From Bathymodiolus japonicus methanotrophic gill symbiont (GTDB lineage: Bacteria > Pseudomonadota > Gammaproteobacteria > Methylococcales > Methylomonadaceae): a stretch of DNA of 64,000 bases. The translations under genes and the position numbers were made by a program. The stretch spans positions 212,192-276,191 of the forward strand of contig NZ_BLYC01000004.1 in assembly GCF_019721995.1 (NCBI RefSeq). Reading direction: 5' to 3'. How positions within the stretch are numbered: the first letter of the stretch is position 1; every line of letters starts with the position of its first letter. The notes under the pieces were generated by a model. The model searched no databases, had not been told where the DNA came from, and worked only from the letters and a program-made list of their open reading frames with translations. This document shows, piece by piece, positions 44,239 to 54,270 of the stretch.

Positions 44239-44499
44239 TTAGCGTGAGCGACGTCCTGCTTTCGGAGTTTCAAAGCCAACTCTTAGTGGCTTGCCGTTGA
44301 AATCTTTGCCGTCCAGGCCTGATATTGCTGCACGCGCTTCATGACCTTCCATTTCAATAAAGCCAAAACCTTTGCATTGTCCAGAAAAAACATCCGTGAT
44401 AAGCTTTAGTGAGCGCACCTTTCCAAATTCAGAAAACAAAGCCTCAAGCTCTGGTTCACTTGTGTTGGCAGATAAATTTCCAATAAATAGTTTTTTCAA
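44239..44499 (-). CDS. RRM-type RNA-binding protein
   Basis: An 86-residue single-RRM protein with RNP2 (KKLFIGNL) at the N-terminus and RNP1 (KGFGFIEM), then a short basic tail ending AGRRSR. Small RRM proteins of this kind occur in many proteobacteria and cyanobacteria, often near cold-shock genes. I chose the TTG at 44499 after AGGGAAACAG; an upstream ATG would add an unconserved extension overlapping the csp terminator. It lies downstream of the cold-shock gene, in the same direction. Confidence 0.8.
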   Translation of the reverse strand: MKKLFIGNLSANTSEPELEALFSEFGKVRSLKLITDVFSGQCKGFGFIEMEGHEARAAISGLDGKDFNGKPLRVGFETPKAGRRSR

Positions 44500-44549
44500 T
44501 TCTGTTTCCCTTTGGGGTATTGAGGGGTTAATGATTAAATTAAGCCACA

Positions 44550-44579
44550 AAAAAAGAACCCCGCTGGAGCGGGGTTCTG
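44550..44579 (-). terminator. Terminator of the cold-shock gene
   Basis: On the minus strand AGAACCCCGCT and AGCGGGGTTCT form a perfect stem with a short loop, followed by TTTTTTT. It lies just after the csp stop and before the RRM gene. Confidence 0.9.
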
Positions 44580-44599
44580 CGTATTTAAGGCGTTATGCC

Positions 44600-44803
44600 T
44601 TAAGCAGCTGTAACGCTCGTAGCTTGAGGACCTTTTGGGCCATCTTCTACTTCGTAAGCAACAGCTTGACCTTCATTTAATGTTTTAAATCCAGAACCCT
44701 GGATTGCACTGAAATGTACGAATACATCTGCGCCGCCATCATCCTGAGAAATAAAACCAAAACCTTTAGCCTCGTTGAACCATTTTACTGTACCTGTAGC
44801 CAT
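44600..44803 (-). CDS. Cold-shock protein (CspA family)
   Basis: A 67-residue single cold-shock domain with RNP1 KGFGFISQ and RNP2 VFVHFSAI, preceded by [12 protein letters not shown]. Such proteins bind single-stranded RNA/DNA and act as RNA chaperones. The ~420-bp upstream region could hold the long structured 5' UTR usual for these genes. Confidence 0.95.
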   Translation of the reverse strand: MATGTVKWFNEAKGFGFISQDDGGADVFVHFSAIQGSGFKTLNEGQAVAYEVEDGPKGPQATSVTAA

Positions 44804-45225
44804 GTATCTTTACACCTGAAATAAATTAAACAAATAGGGAATCGCATACAGCTAGTGAAACGGGGTATTCAGAAGAGGGGGTAACACGGTGGGAACAACC
44901 ATAACTGCCAATAACAAAACCTGTAGCTGTGATTACTATAAGATAATTCCGCGTAATTTACCAGAAATAAATTATAATTTATTAAGATATCTGGCTGTTC
45001 CGAGCACGCTCAAATGGTAGTAGTCCGCCAATAAGTCCTGTAAATGATGCCTGAATCCTAGTGTTAGCAGGTTATGCAGAGGAATTTCCGCATAGCATGA
45101 AAGAGAGCTATGCGCGTAGAAAAATGTGCAATGTACAGAAAAATATAAGTACAATGAGTGCTGAGGTTCTCGTAGGCAGTTAAAATAATTTAAATCGGAT
45201 CTCCCTCACTTCACCGGACCCAAAT
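44804..45225. other. Upstream region of the cold-shock gene
   Basis: About 420 bp with no gene that I can support. Long 5' UTRs regulate many csp genes, so part of this is probably transcribed leftward, but no specific element was identified. Confidence 0.5.
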
Positions 45226-45380
45226 ATGAGCAAGAGTTCAACTGTAGGTATCATGCGCGAACAGATACGTCAGCAATTGTTGCATATTCTCCCTGCTGAT
45301 TGTATTTTATACTAGGAAGAAGATCTAAGACCGTATGAATGCGATGAGCTATCCGCTTATCGGAAGATACCTTTAATTGC
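45226..45380 (+). pseudogene. glcD: glcD (glycolate oxidase FAD subunit), 5' fragment with nonsense codon
   Basis: The reading frame gives MSKSSTVGIMREQIRQQLLH then ILPADCILY, an in-frame TAG, and EEDLRPYECDELSAYRKIPL. This matches the N-terminus of glycolate oxidase GlcD. Homology stops near 45380, where a short E-like sequence and the end of IS-Z follow. About 50 codons remain of a gene normally about 490 codons long. Confidence 0.75.
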
Positions 45381-45400
45381 TGAAGTTTCTTAGAAATTCA

Positions 45401-46176
45401 TCAAGCAACCATTCGCAATAAAACGGCTACCACCGAATTTACAGGGGAGCTGCTGTATTTGGGGCAAACCCTTTCAAAATCCGGATCCAAAGCCGCTTCG
45501 GCAATGATGCGGCGGATATCTGAAAATGCGAAACTGGCTCGCCCCTTCACTTTGTGCCGACGTTCCGGATCGGTTTTTAAACGATCCGCGTAAATCCACG
45601 TCAGCGTTGTTACCATCATACAGAAGTTCAAACGCTGTCAGCCCCGGACGGGCTGATAGTCTCCAGAAGGCGCAGGGAAATTTGCCAATCCGAAGTGCGC
45701 GATAGCGCGCGAGGGAGGCTAAAATTTTATCCCGAATAGCCGTAGAGCCATTTGTGGTAGCCATGACTGAGCTTCTTTGTGCTCAGTCTGTGGCGGACGC
45801 AGGGCGGCTGGAGCATCTCCTATTCGCTGCGTAGGTGAACGAATTACGGCGACAGGAGTCCCGGAATTTCGTGAGGTAGCATGGCGCGCCTGTGGTTGGT
45901 CACTGCCTGCGCATTTCGACACTGACTTTTCTGACTCCCTATGTCTTGCTTGAGCTCTTTGAACCCGGATTCTATTTTCCATCGCGCACCATAATACTCA
46001 ATAATCTGTGTGACGGATAAACTTAGATCGGTCGTAAACAAAGCAATCCACTGTGTGCGACGAAACACCCAGACAACCTGAACGGGTCGTTTCAATGTTT
46101 TCAGCATGACAACGCGACTATAAGCCCTGACTTCACGCTGTTTTCCATAGAGATTCACGGTATACGATCGGGTCTT
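45401..46176 (-). pseudogene. IS-Z DDE transposase, C-terminal part, split by a type B element
   Basis: Read on the minus strand, the protein is VNLYGKQREVRAYSRVV through YYGARWKIESGFKELKQD (the Y-x2-R-x3-E-x6-K signature of IS4-type transposases) to CRNAQAVTNH. After the type B element it resumes as LNFCMMVTTLTWIYADRL and ends LLRMVA. The N-terminal half is missing because the left side in gene sense is a type A junction. Confidence 0.85.
45633..45892 (+). repeat. Structured repeat type B, copy 1
   Basis: 260 bp, starting CGCTGTCAGCC and ending GGCGCGCCTG. It is inserted antisense in the IS-Z transposase; its removal restores TNH-LNF exactly in frame. Its first hairpin (CTGTCAGCCC 45635–45644 / GGGCTGATAG 45650–45659) has other bases than type A but the same pairing. 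GACTGAGC (45765–45772)/GCTCAGTC (45781–45788) forms a perfect stem. Confidence 0.9.
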
Positions 46177-46456
46177 CGCTGAAAATCATGGAAACGGAGC
46201 TTAGCGAAGTGGTGATTTTTAGTCCCTGATAGGCGACAGGGCAATTCGCTGATTCGACGTGTGCTAGCAGCACGCGAGAGGAGCAAGAATTGCATTCCGA
46301 ATAGCCGTCCAGCCAGTGAGGTAGTAATGACGAAGCGGCTTTTGTGCGTAGTCGTTGCGGACGCAGGGCGTTCAGGGCATCTCCCATCCGCTGCGTAGGT
46401 GAACGAATTATGGCGACAGGAGTCCCGGAATTTCGTGAGGTAGCATGGCGCGCCTG
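46177..46456 (+). repeat. Structured repeat type A, copy 3
   Basis: 280 bp. The left flank is IS-Z transposase, the right flank is the middle of the IS-X transposase (AAAGCAGTGGG), so this copy joins two different insertion sequences and must reflect recombination or deletion. Confidence 0.9.
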
Positions 46457-47376
46457 AAAGCAGTGGGATAAAGAAGATAAACGGTTGAAAAAGAGCGGTA
46501 TAGCAAAAAAAGATCGGCCTATTAAGCCTGAACGTGACAGTGCCTACCCGACCAAAACAGAGATTGCATTAGGCTTATTAAAAGAGTTTAAAGTTGCGCA
46601 TAGCCTTATTAAAATTAAAGGCGTACTGTCTGATGCGCTGTATGGTGAAAAAGCCTTTATGGACGAAGCTGCTAAAGAATCTGGAGGCTCGCAGGTGATT
46701 AGCCAATTACGTAAAAACCAAAATATTGAATATAGAGGTAGAATAAGGTCAGTCGAGAGCTACTTTAATTCGATTAACAAAGGCATTGATCAGATAATAC
46801 GTGTACGTGGCGGCAAAGAGATTAAAGTGACTGTCAGCAGTGCAGGATTAAAGGTGAGTTCTCACAGTAAAAAACGCTTTGTCATTGCCTTAAAATATGA
46901 CGGTGAAAACGACTATCGCTATTTAGTGGCGACAGACCTGACTTGGCGCACACAAGATATTATTCAAGCCTATGCGTTGAGATGGCTGATTGAGGTTTTC
47001 TTTGAGGACTGGAAGCTTTAATGAAGGATGGGGGCGTGAGGCCAAACAATTAGATGAAGAGGGATCAAGCCGTGGCCTGATTCTGAGTCTTTTGTTTGAC
47101 CATTGCCTTCTCCTTCACCCAGAGCAAATAGCCCGCATTGAAAGCAAACTACCTGCGTATACCGTAGGAAGCTTACAGCGCAAGTCTCAAATGGATGTAC
47201 TGCTTGAGTTCATCACGTCATTGCTAGAGTTTCCAGATCCTGGTGATAAGCTGAAAGAGTTAGGTGAATTAATAAAGGATGTGTTTCAACTGATGCCATC
47301 AGGAAAACATATGATTGGCAGAGATTTAGGGCGCTTAGGGCCAACAGCATCATTAAAGTATTGTTCTGCTGGGTGA
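46457..47376 (+). pseudogene. IS-X transposase, N-terminally truncated and frameshifted
   Basis: Starts mid-gene at KQWDKEDKRLKKSGIAKK. It has GVLSDALYGEKAFMDEA (second catalytic Asp) and LRWLIEVFFEDWKL (catalytic Glu region). An extra A near 47021 (CTTTAATGAAG instead of CTTTATGAAG) shifts the frame, after which GREAKQLDEEGSSRGLILSL continues. It is a DDE transposase of the IS4/IS701 kind and nonfunctional in this copy. Confidence 0.85.
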
Positions 47377-47423
47377 AGGTAAGAGTTTGATGGCAATGGG
47401 ATGGAAAAACTTGAACATCGAGT
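46457..47423 (+). mobile_element. IS-X copy 1 (left end missing)
   Basis: Carries the right part of IS-X up to its terminal inverted repeat AAAAACTTGAACATCGAGT (47405–47423), which is the complement of the left end seen at 53544–53562. The left part is replaced by a type A repeat at 46456. An E repeat abuts the right end exactly. Confidence 0.85.
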
Positions 47424-47547
47424 TATAGCAAACCCCTACTTAATTCCCCTTAGGCAATAGCATTTGAAACGAATGAAAAGACTATTTTTTTCATATAGTT
47501 GTAGCATATTTTCAATTTTACCATGAATAATTATTGGGAAACTTCAG
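47424..47547 (+). repeat. E repeat, copy 2
   Basis: 124 bp, TATAGCAAACCCC to GGGAAACTTCAG. It starts at the exact outer end of IS-X copy 1 and ends within the arylsulfatase relic. Confidence 0.85.
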
Positions 47548-49028
47548 TTACTTCAACAATGTCACCGAGAAGGTGGAAGACCTGGTTCCGTTGATTGATA
47601 AGTGGGGTGGCCCGGAGACCTTTCCTCCGCTGAAAATCATGGAAACGTAGCTTAGCGAAGTGGTGATTTTTAGTCCCTGATAGGCGACAGGGCAATTCGC
47701 TGATTCGACGTGTGCTAGCAGCACGCGAGAGGAGCAAGAATTGCATTCCGAATAGCCGTCCAGCCAGTGAGGTAGTAATGACGAAGCGGCTTTTGTGCGT
47801 AGTCGTTGCGGACGCAGGGCGTTCAGGGCATCTCCCATCCGCTGCGTAGGTGAACGAATTATGGCGACAGGAGTCCCAGAATTTCGTGAGGTAGCATGGC
47901 GCGCCTGACATGGCGGCTGGTTGGGCAGTAGCCTTTGATGCGCCTTTTACGTGGACCAAGCAGGTAGCCTCAGACTTCGGCGGTACCCGCAATGGAATGA
48001 TCGTTCATTGGCTGAATGACATCAAGGAGAAGGGCGGAATGCGCAGCCAATTTGGTCACGTCATCGATATCGCGCCGACCATTCTCGAAGCAGCCGTGTT
48101 ACCTGAGCCGAAGAGCGTTAATGGTACACCTCAGACGCCTATCGAAGGTACCAGCCTACTATATTCGTTCAATGACGCAGATGCCCCAGAGCGGCACACA
48201 ATCCAGTACTTTGAGATGTTTGGCAACCGGGCGGTCTATCACGATGGCTGGTTTGCACGGACAATTCATCGGGCACCCTGGCAAGCGGTTAATATGCCTC
48301 CATTAGAGACAGACACATGGGATTTGTACAATGTAAATGAAGACTTCAGCCTTGCCAATAACCTGGCTGACAAATATCCGCAGAAAGTTGTCGAGATGGA
48401 GGCGCTGTTTATGAGCGAAGCTGAGAAATACCATGCTTTGCCGATTGATGATCGGGTCATAGCGCGGATGAATCCTGCCATTGCGGGTCGTCCTGATCTC
48501 CTGGGTGACAGAACAACACTGACGCTCTACTCTGGGATGGACGGTATGTTGGAGAATACCTTCATGAATGTGAAGAACCGCTCGAAGACGATCACGGCTG
48601 AGGTTGTGATTCCCAAGGGTGGCGCGAATGGTGTGATTCTTTCTCAGGGTGGGCGGTTCGGAGGCTGGTCGCTCTATATGAAAGACGGAAAACCAATCTA
48701 CACCTACAACTATCTTGGCTTGGAACGTTTTACCGTAGCATCGACTAGCAGGATTCCTGCGGGTGATGCGACTATTTTACTGGACTTTGTCTACGATGGT
48801 GGTGGACTCGGCAAAGGCGGTAAGGCGACTCTTTCCGTCAACGGAAATACAGTCGCCAAGGGACGTATCGAGAAGACCCAGCCACTGATATTCTCCGCCG
48901 ATGAAACGGCTGACGTTGGTCTCGACAATCAGACGCCAGTCGCTGAAGGCATCGGCATCGGGCGTGATGAGACCCGTTTTACTGGCAAAATTCACAAAAT
49001 TACGCTTGCGGTGAAAGATGTGAAGTAG
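47548..49028 (+). pseudogene. Arylsulfatase, 5'-truncated and interrupted
   Basis: Before the insertion it reads YFNNVTEKVEDLVPLIDKWG then GPETFP. After it, HMAAGWAVAFDAPFTWTKQV, FGGTRNGMIVHW and HVIDIAPTILEAA, the C-terminal half of the alkaline-phosphatase-superfamily sulfatases. The N-terminal half with the catalytic formylglycine site is gone, cut at an E repeat. Removing the type A element exactly restores TFP-H-MAAGWA. An intact enzyme would hydrolyse sulfate esters. Confidence 0.88.
47628..47907 (+). repeat. Structured repeat type A, copy 4
   Basis: 280 bp inserted in the sense direction within the arylsulfatase codon for His (CCTC joined to ACATGGCGG gives P-H-M-A). There is no target duplication. 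The sequence differs from other type A copies by very few bases. Confidence 0.9.
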
Positions 49029-49055
49029 GCGTTAGAAATTATCCTTGGAGGTGCT

Positions 49056-49550
49056 ATGTACACAAGGTACTCTAAGGTTGCTCTTGTCTGGGCAGTCGCG
49101 TTTTATGTTTCATTAGTGGTGTTTAATAATCTTACGGATTGGCGCGAACTATGAGTTCGTTGTGCACCTGCTTAAAATGGATGCCGTATTTCAGCATAAT
49201 AGAGATTCATGGTGGGCAATTGATACGCCTTTTGTTTATCATGCAGCTTATTTTTTTATCATCATTGTTGATGTTGTAATTGCAGTTTTGTGCTGGTTGG
49301 GAGGATGTAATCTATTCAGTTCAGAAAACGATTTAGCCCGATTTAATATAAAGCTAAAGGGTTTGCAATTCTTGGGCTAACATTAGGTATATTGCTCTGG
49401 TTTACAGGGTTTATTGCGCTAGGTGGGAAATTGTTTTTAATGTGGCAATCGAAGACCTGGAACGGCCAACAGGCAGATTTCCATTTGCTTGTAATTCTTG
49501 GTTTCACGCTTTTGTATCTTATCCAGCCGGATAGGGAGGATCAAGCCTAG
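49056..49550 (+). pseudogene. DUF2165 small membrane protein, frameshifted
   Basis: After GGAGG at 49047, the ATG begins MYTRYSKVALVWAVAFYVSL then VVFNNLTDW, the start of DUF2165 family proteins with four membrane segments. A frameshift near 49145 moves to NYEFVVHLLKMDAVFQHN, and another near 49365 to GFAILGLTLGILLWFTGFIA, ending with a stop at 49550. The function of the family is not known. Confidence 0.8.
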
Positions 49551-49597
49551 ACAGTATTAAATTTATCAGATCAAATCTGCATAACTACATATAAGCT

Positions 49598-49925
49598 ATG
49601 TATAAACTGTGTTTTTTCGTACCAGAAAGTCATGTTGAACAAGTAAAAACAGCCTTGTTCGCGCAAGGGGCTGGAAAGATAGGCGAGTATGATTGCTGTG
49701 CCTGGCAAGTTAAAGGCACAGGACAATTTAAGCCACTGCAAGGCAGTCAGCCGTTTATTGGTGAAACCGAAAAAAATCACCAGGCTATCTGAATATAAGG
49801 TAAAAATGGTGTGTGCTGATCGGCTGATTAAACAAGTGGTAGTAGCTCTGTTGCAGGCATACCCTTATCAACAGCCCGCTTATGAAGTCACAAAAATATT
49901 ATCGCTTAATGAGTTGCCACAATAA
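49598..49925 (+). pseudogene. NIF3/YqfO-type (CutA-like) domain protein, frameshifted
   Basis: The first frame gives MYKLCFFVPESHVEQVKTAL and GAGKIGEYDCCAWQVKGTGQ through PFIGETEK. A frameshift near 49770 moves to EYKVKMVCADRLIKQVVVAL and YPYQQPAYEVTKIL. Together they match the ~103-residue small NIF3-like domain protein of proteobacteria, whose role is unclear. One frame change makes this copy doubtful as a working gene; a sequencing error is also possible. Confidence 0.7.
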
Positions 49926-50049
49926 AATGAATCGCGAAATATCTGAAAGTTCGTTCCTCGGCTTAGTCTCACTGCCATGAAGAGAAAATCAATAATTATC
50001 ATGACCCACAGAGACAAGACATAGCTTATCTCTATGGGGTTTAGAGAAG

Positions 50050-51342
50050 TTAGAAACTAACACCAGCCTGTAGCCAGAATTTGTGGGTGTTTTTATTAAA
50101 TGCAGCCAGACCGTTTGCTTCATTCGCATCATAATACGCGTATTTGGCCAGGATACGATAATGGCGGGCAAATTTTTTGGTGATTAAGAAATCAAATTCA
50201 TTGCCGTAATCGATGCTGTTAGTAACACTTTGAAAATTATGGTATACAAACATTAATTTAGTGCCTAAGATCTTGCCTGCTAGTGTTGCATTAATATCGC
50301 GTACACCATCTTTTGGCGTGACCAGAAATTTATCAGCCCAGCCTTGGAATTTATGGTTGGTTCCAAAGGGTGTCTGAAATGCCTGAGAGACATTTGCGCC
50401 TAATTCTTCTACAGCACCTTTGGCAGTAACGCCCATAAAGCTGAATCCCCCCATCAGGCTGTAACGGCTTAATTTAACACTATTAGGATTATTAGCGTAA
50501 TTAGACTGATAACTGTATTCTGCACGATAATGCAGTTTTATTTCATCATTGAGTATAGGTGAGCCATGTACACTTAAGCCGTATGTCTGAGCAGATAGAC
50601 CGGCTTTATGTTTATCGTAACTTGCTAGCCAAAAACCATAAGCTGTTACAGTGGCGAGCTCCTGATATTTATATTTCACGTTAGCAAAAGGGAAGTTAAC
50701 ATCTCTGCTCTGAGACCAGATATCCTGGATCTGACCGATATAACCCGCTTTTAAAGTTAAATTTTCAATTGATGTGTTGGTGATGACACCTGAGTCGAAT
50801 GTTTGCTCCATCTGTCTCCAGGCTACTGTACCGATAAAACGCTGATCATCAATGTTGATTTCTTGGCGACCGGCTTTTATTTCAGTATCTGGTATACCTT
50901 TATAACTTATCCATAACTGATTTAATTCACTTGTCTGTGGGTCTGCGACTACTTCACGAGTAGGATCGCCTTTCCAGTTGGATAGTGGTGAGAAATAATC
51001 TTTTTGCATGGCAAGATTACCTTCATATTCAGCATACCCCTGAAAACTATAAAATTCAGGTGTTAAATAACCCAGGCGTAGACGCAGGGTATTAGCATAG
51101 GCTGTTTCTCTACCATTGTTGGCGACATCGACCATTTCAAAGCGGTAGCGCAAGTCAACTTTAAATTGACCATACTTTGCATCTTCCTGACCTAGCTTTA
51201 AGCCGCTTTCGACAGGTTTGTCAAAATCAGCTATATCATAAGCGGTTGCAGGCTGCATAACAAAAGCTGCGATGATAACTGAGGGCAGGGCGATTTTATT
51301 AAAATGCTTAGACTTAATGGGGTTGATTGCTTCTGACAGCAT
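50050..51342 (-). CDS. Outer-membrane beta-barrel porin (alginate-export/OprD-like)
   Basis: A 430-residue protein with a signal peptide ending near TAYDIADFD, many alternating-pattern strands such as FKVDLRYRFEMVDVANNG and LKAGYIGQIQDIWSQSRDVN, and a C-terminal Phe (WLQAGVSF) typical of BAM-inserted barrels. The DLRYRFE motif is common in alginate-export and related porins. It is one of few intact genes in this stretch. The substrate cannot be told. Confidence 0.75.
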   Translation of the reverse strand: MLSEAINPIKSKHFNKIALPSVIIAAFVMQPATAYDIADFDKPVESGLKLGQEDAKYGQFKVDLRYRFEMVDVANNGRETAYANTLRLRLGYLTPEFYSFQGYAEYEGNLAMQKDYFSPLSNWKGDPTREVVADPQTSELNQLWISYKGIPDTEIKAGRQEINIDDQRFIGTVAWRQMEQTFDSGVITNTSIENLTLKAGYIGQIQDIWSQSRDVNFPFANVKYKYQELATVTAYGFWLASYDKHKAGLSAQTYGLSVHGSPILNDEIKLHYRAEYSYQSNYANNPNSVKLSRYSLMGGFSFMGVTAKGAVEELGANVSQAFQTPFGTNHKFQGWADKFLVTPKDGVRDINATLAGKILGTKLMFVYHNFQSVTNSIDYGNEFDFLITKKFARHYRILAKYAYYDANEANGLAAFNKNTHKFWLQAGVSF

Positions 51343-51787
51343 AGCTGATGTGGCTCCTAAGTTATTTATTGTAATTTAACCAGGGTGGGTAACAGGCTTG
51401 ACTAGTACAGTATCCCTTAAATAAGTAAAACAAAAAACAGCATAAGCAATTGATTTATTGCTAACTTCGGGGGTGCTGAACAAGTATTAAAATAATGAGG
51501 GTGCTTGCTATAAGATAGAGCACGTAGCAGCTTTAATGGCTAATAGCCTAATTCCATACTGGTATTATTGTATTATACGCTATCTTTATTTCTGATTGGG
51601 CAGAATGTGGAAAAGTTTGCAGCTAAATAGCTTTATATGCGGTAGTGGCGTCATCAAATAATGATTATTTAATACCAACCCAGACATTATTATCCTAAAA
51701 ACACCAGTTGAGTACTTTGTTGTGGAAAATCTAGGCGTGAAAGACAAAAAATAGCTCGAAGAGAATGGCCTTAGTCCTTGTCGAGAG
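51343..51787. other. Intergenic region upstream of the porin gene
   Basis: About 445 bp, probably including the leftward porin promoter. No gene, tRNA or clear repeat was recognised. Confidence 0.5.
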
Positions 51788-51880
51788 CTATTCTGCAGGA
51801 TAATGAATATCCATCAATTCCGGATGCAGAAATTTATAGTTTAAAACCTGCTTCACTTTTGCATTACTGACAATTTTAAA
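51788..51880 (-). pseudogene. Possible C-terminal remnant of an NAD-dependent epimerase
   Basis: On the minus strand 30 codons read FKIVSNAKVKQVLNYKFLHP then ELMDIHYPAE and stop. The pattern resembles the C-terminal end of some SDR epimerase/dehydratases. It is cut at the left of an E-type scar. The identification is weak. Confidence 0.3.
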
Positions 51881-51882
51881 AG

Positions 51883-51894
51883 CTGAAGTTTCCC
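51883..51894 (-). repeat. E repeat remnant (12 bp)
   Basis: CTGAAGTTTCCC is the complement of the right end of the E repeat (GGGAAACTTCAG). It directly adjoins the type C element, which replaces the remainder of the repeat. Confidence 0.55.
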
Positions 51895-52177
51895 CGCTTA
51901 AAATCAGGGAAACGGAGCCTAAGCGGAGTGATGATTTTTAGTCCTTGGTAGGCGACAGGGCAATTCGCTGATCCGAAGTGCGCTAGTAGCGCGCGAGGGA
52001 GGCAAGAATTGCATTCCGAATAGCCGTCCAGCCATTTGAGGTAGTCTTAACGGAGCAGGGTTTTGTGCGTAGTTGAGACGGACGCAGGGCGACCAGGGCA
52101 TCTCCCATTCGCTGCGTAGGCGAATGAATGTTGGTGACAGGAGTCCCAGAATGTTGTGAGGTAGCATGGCGCGCCTG
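51895..52177 (+). repeat. Structured repeat type C
   Basis: 283 bp, CGCTTAAAATCAGGG to GGCGCGCCTG. It combines a 5' module close to types A and D with a 3' module close to A and B, at lower identity. A stem TCTTAAC (52045–52051)/GTTGAGA (52072–52078) stands at the place of AATGAC/GTCGTT in type A. It lies at a junction between an E remnant and IS-X copy 2. Confidence 0.88.
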
Positions 52178-53483
52178 TATTAATTCACCTAACTCTTTCA
52201 GCTTATCACCAGGATCTGGAAACTCTAGCAATGACGTGATGAACTCAAGCAGTACATCCATTTGAGACTTGCGCTGTAAGCTTCCTACGGTATACGCAGG
52301 TAGTTTGCTTTCAATGCGGGCTATTTGCTCTGGGTGAAGGAGAAGGCAATGGTCAAACAAAAGACTCAGAATCAGGCCACGGCTTGATCCCTCTTCATCT
52401 AATTGTTTGGCCTCACGCCCCCATCCTTCATAAAGCTTCCAGTCCTCAAAGAAAACATCAATCAGCCATCTCAACGTATAGGCTTGAATAATATCTTGTG
52501 TGCGCCAAGTCAGGTCTGTCGCCACTAAATAGCGATAGTCGTTTTCACCGTCATATTTTAAGGCAATGACAAAGCGTTTTTTACTGTGAGAACTCACCTT
52601 TAATCGTGCACTGCTGACAGTCACTTTAATCTCTTTGCCGCCACGTACGCGTATTATCTGATCAATGCCTTTGTTAATCGAATTAAAGTAGCTCTCGACT
52701 GACCTTATTCTACCTCTATATTCAATATTTTGGTTTTTACGTAATTGGCTAATCACCTGCGAGCCTCCAGATTCTTTAGCGGCTTCGTCCATAAAGGCTT
52801 TTTCACCATACAGCGCATCAAGCCAGTACGCCTTTAATTTTAATCAGGCTATGCGCAACTTTAAACTCTTTTAATAAGCCTAATGCAATCTCTGTTTTGG
52901 TCGGGTAGGCACTGTCACGTTCAGGCTTAATAGGCCGATCTTTTTTTGCTATACCGCTCTTTTTCAACCGTTTATCTTCTTTATCCCACTGCTTTAAGGC
53001 TGGATCCGGCATATAAAAGAAAAAACCGACAGGCACTGTAATGGATGAGGTAACTAGCAGCAATAATACTATCGTTTGTCCATTAACATACCCGCCGGAG
53101 CCTTTGTGTTTCTGCTTGTAAACCTTATAAATACGTTTTGTAGACTTAGATCGTGCTCGGTCTGATTCATCAAAGGCCAACACACCTTCAGTAATGCCAT
53201 AACGTTTTAAAATTAAGACCACACTCACCCGTAGCAACCAGTCCCAGGGTATACTTGCTTTACGAAACACCCAGGATAATGCGGCTACTTTGCAATCTCC
53301 AAGGCTTGCTCGCTCAAACTTAGCCCAGCAAACAGAGTTCATTAGCAGTATGCCCGTTAAACAAGTGCCCAACCAAGCGGCTTGAATCCGTGTCAAAGCG
53401 GCTCCGGGTTTTAGCTGATTGAGCGCATCATTTAAATCGTCAATATAGCTTTGGATAAAGGTGGCTGGGGCATTCATTAACAT
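52178..53483 (-). pseudogene. IS-X transposase, frameshifted, C-terminus missing
   Basis: The start MLMNAPATFIQSYIDDLNDA is preserved and the D1 region VLAFDESDRARSKSTKR is present. An extra T in CTGGCTTGATG near 52825 stops the frame at GVLA; the next frame continues DALYGEKAFMDEAAKESG to the E region LRWLIDVFFEDWKL and ends at KELGELI. The same extra T is in IS-X copy 3. Confidence 0.88.
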
Positions 53484-53562
53484 GGGCTTACACCGATAAA
53501 ATTACAACAACCTCAGAATACCTGATTTTACCTTCTCAATATCAAAAACTTGAACATCGAGT
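52178..53562 (-). mobile_element. IS-X copy 2 (right end missing)
   Basis: The left end is intact: in transposase sense it begins ACTCGATGTTCAAGTTTTT, the 19-bp inverted repeat matching the right end of copy 1. The right end is cut at GGTGAATTAATA by the type C element. It interrupts the 5' part of hsdR. Confidence 0.88.
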
Positions 53563-53990
53563 GAAAGCTACCAAAGTGAGGATGATTTAGAACGTGAGCT
53601 GATTCGTGACCTGGAAAACCAAGGCTATGAATATATAAGCGGTTTAAATACACCGGATAAAATGCTGGCTAATGTGCGAGTAGCTTTGCAAGCATTGAAT
53701 GGTTTACAGTTTTTGGAGGGGGAATGGCGACGCTTTGTTGAACAATATTTAGATAAACCTAGCGATAACAGCCTCGCCAAAACTCGTAAGATTCATGATG
53801 ACTATATCTTTGATTTTGTGTTTGATGATGGGCATATCGAAAACATTTATTTGCTGGATAAAAAACCATTGCACGCAATAAAGTACAGGTGATTAAACAG
53901 TTTGCGCAAACAGGAACACTGGCAAACCGTTACGATGTTACGATTTTGGTGAATGGTTTGCCCTTGGTGCAAATAGAGCTTAAAAAGCGC

Positions 53991-54270
53991 CAGGCGCGCC
54001 ATGCTACCTCACGAAATTCCGGGACTCCTGTCGCCATAATTCGTTCACCTACGCAGCGGATGGGAGATGCCCTGAACGCCCTGCGTCCGCAACGACTACG
54101 CACAAAAGACGCTTCGTCATTACTACCTCACTGGCTGGACGGCTATTCGGAATGCAATTCTTGCTCCTCTCGCGTGCTGCTAGCACACGTCGAATCAGCG
54201 AATTGCCCTGTCGCCTATCAGGGACTAAAAATCACCACTTCGCTAAGCTACGTTTCCATGATTTTCAGCG
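53991..54270 (-). repeat. Structured repeat type A, copy 5 (inverted)
   Basis: 280 bp, reading CAGGCGCGCC to GATTTTCAGCG on the plus strand. It is antisense within hsdR; removal joins AAAAAGCGC to GGTGTGGCG to give [12 protein letters not shown], a conserved HsdR motif, with no duplication. Confidence 0.92.

Noticed and set aside
44972..45154. Minus-strand open frame upstream of the cold-shock gene
   Set aside because: No ribosome-binding site and no recognisable protein character; short and probably chance.
51895..52177. CRISPR array from repeated sequence units in the right half
   Set aside because: Repeats are long, dispersed and differently flanked; there is no regular repeat–spacer pattern and no cas gene.
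37191..54270. Long minus-strand open frame through type A elements (about 93 codons, e.g. with [14 protein letters not shown])
   Set aside because: It has no start or ribosome-binding site of its own, enters from whatever flanks it, and the changes between types follow hairpin pairing rather than codon positions. I treat the elements as non-coding.
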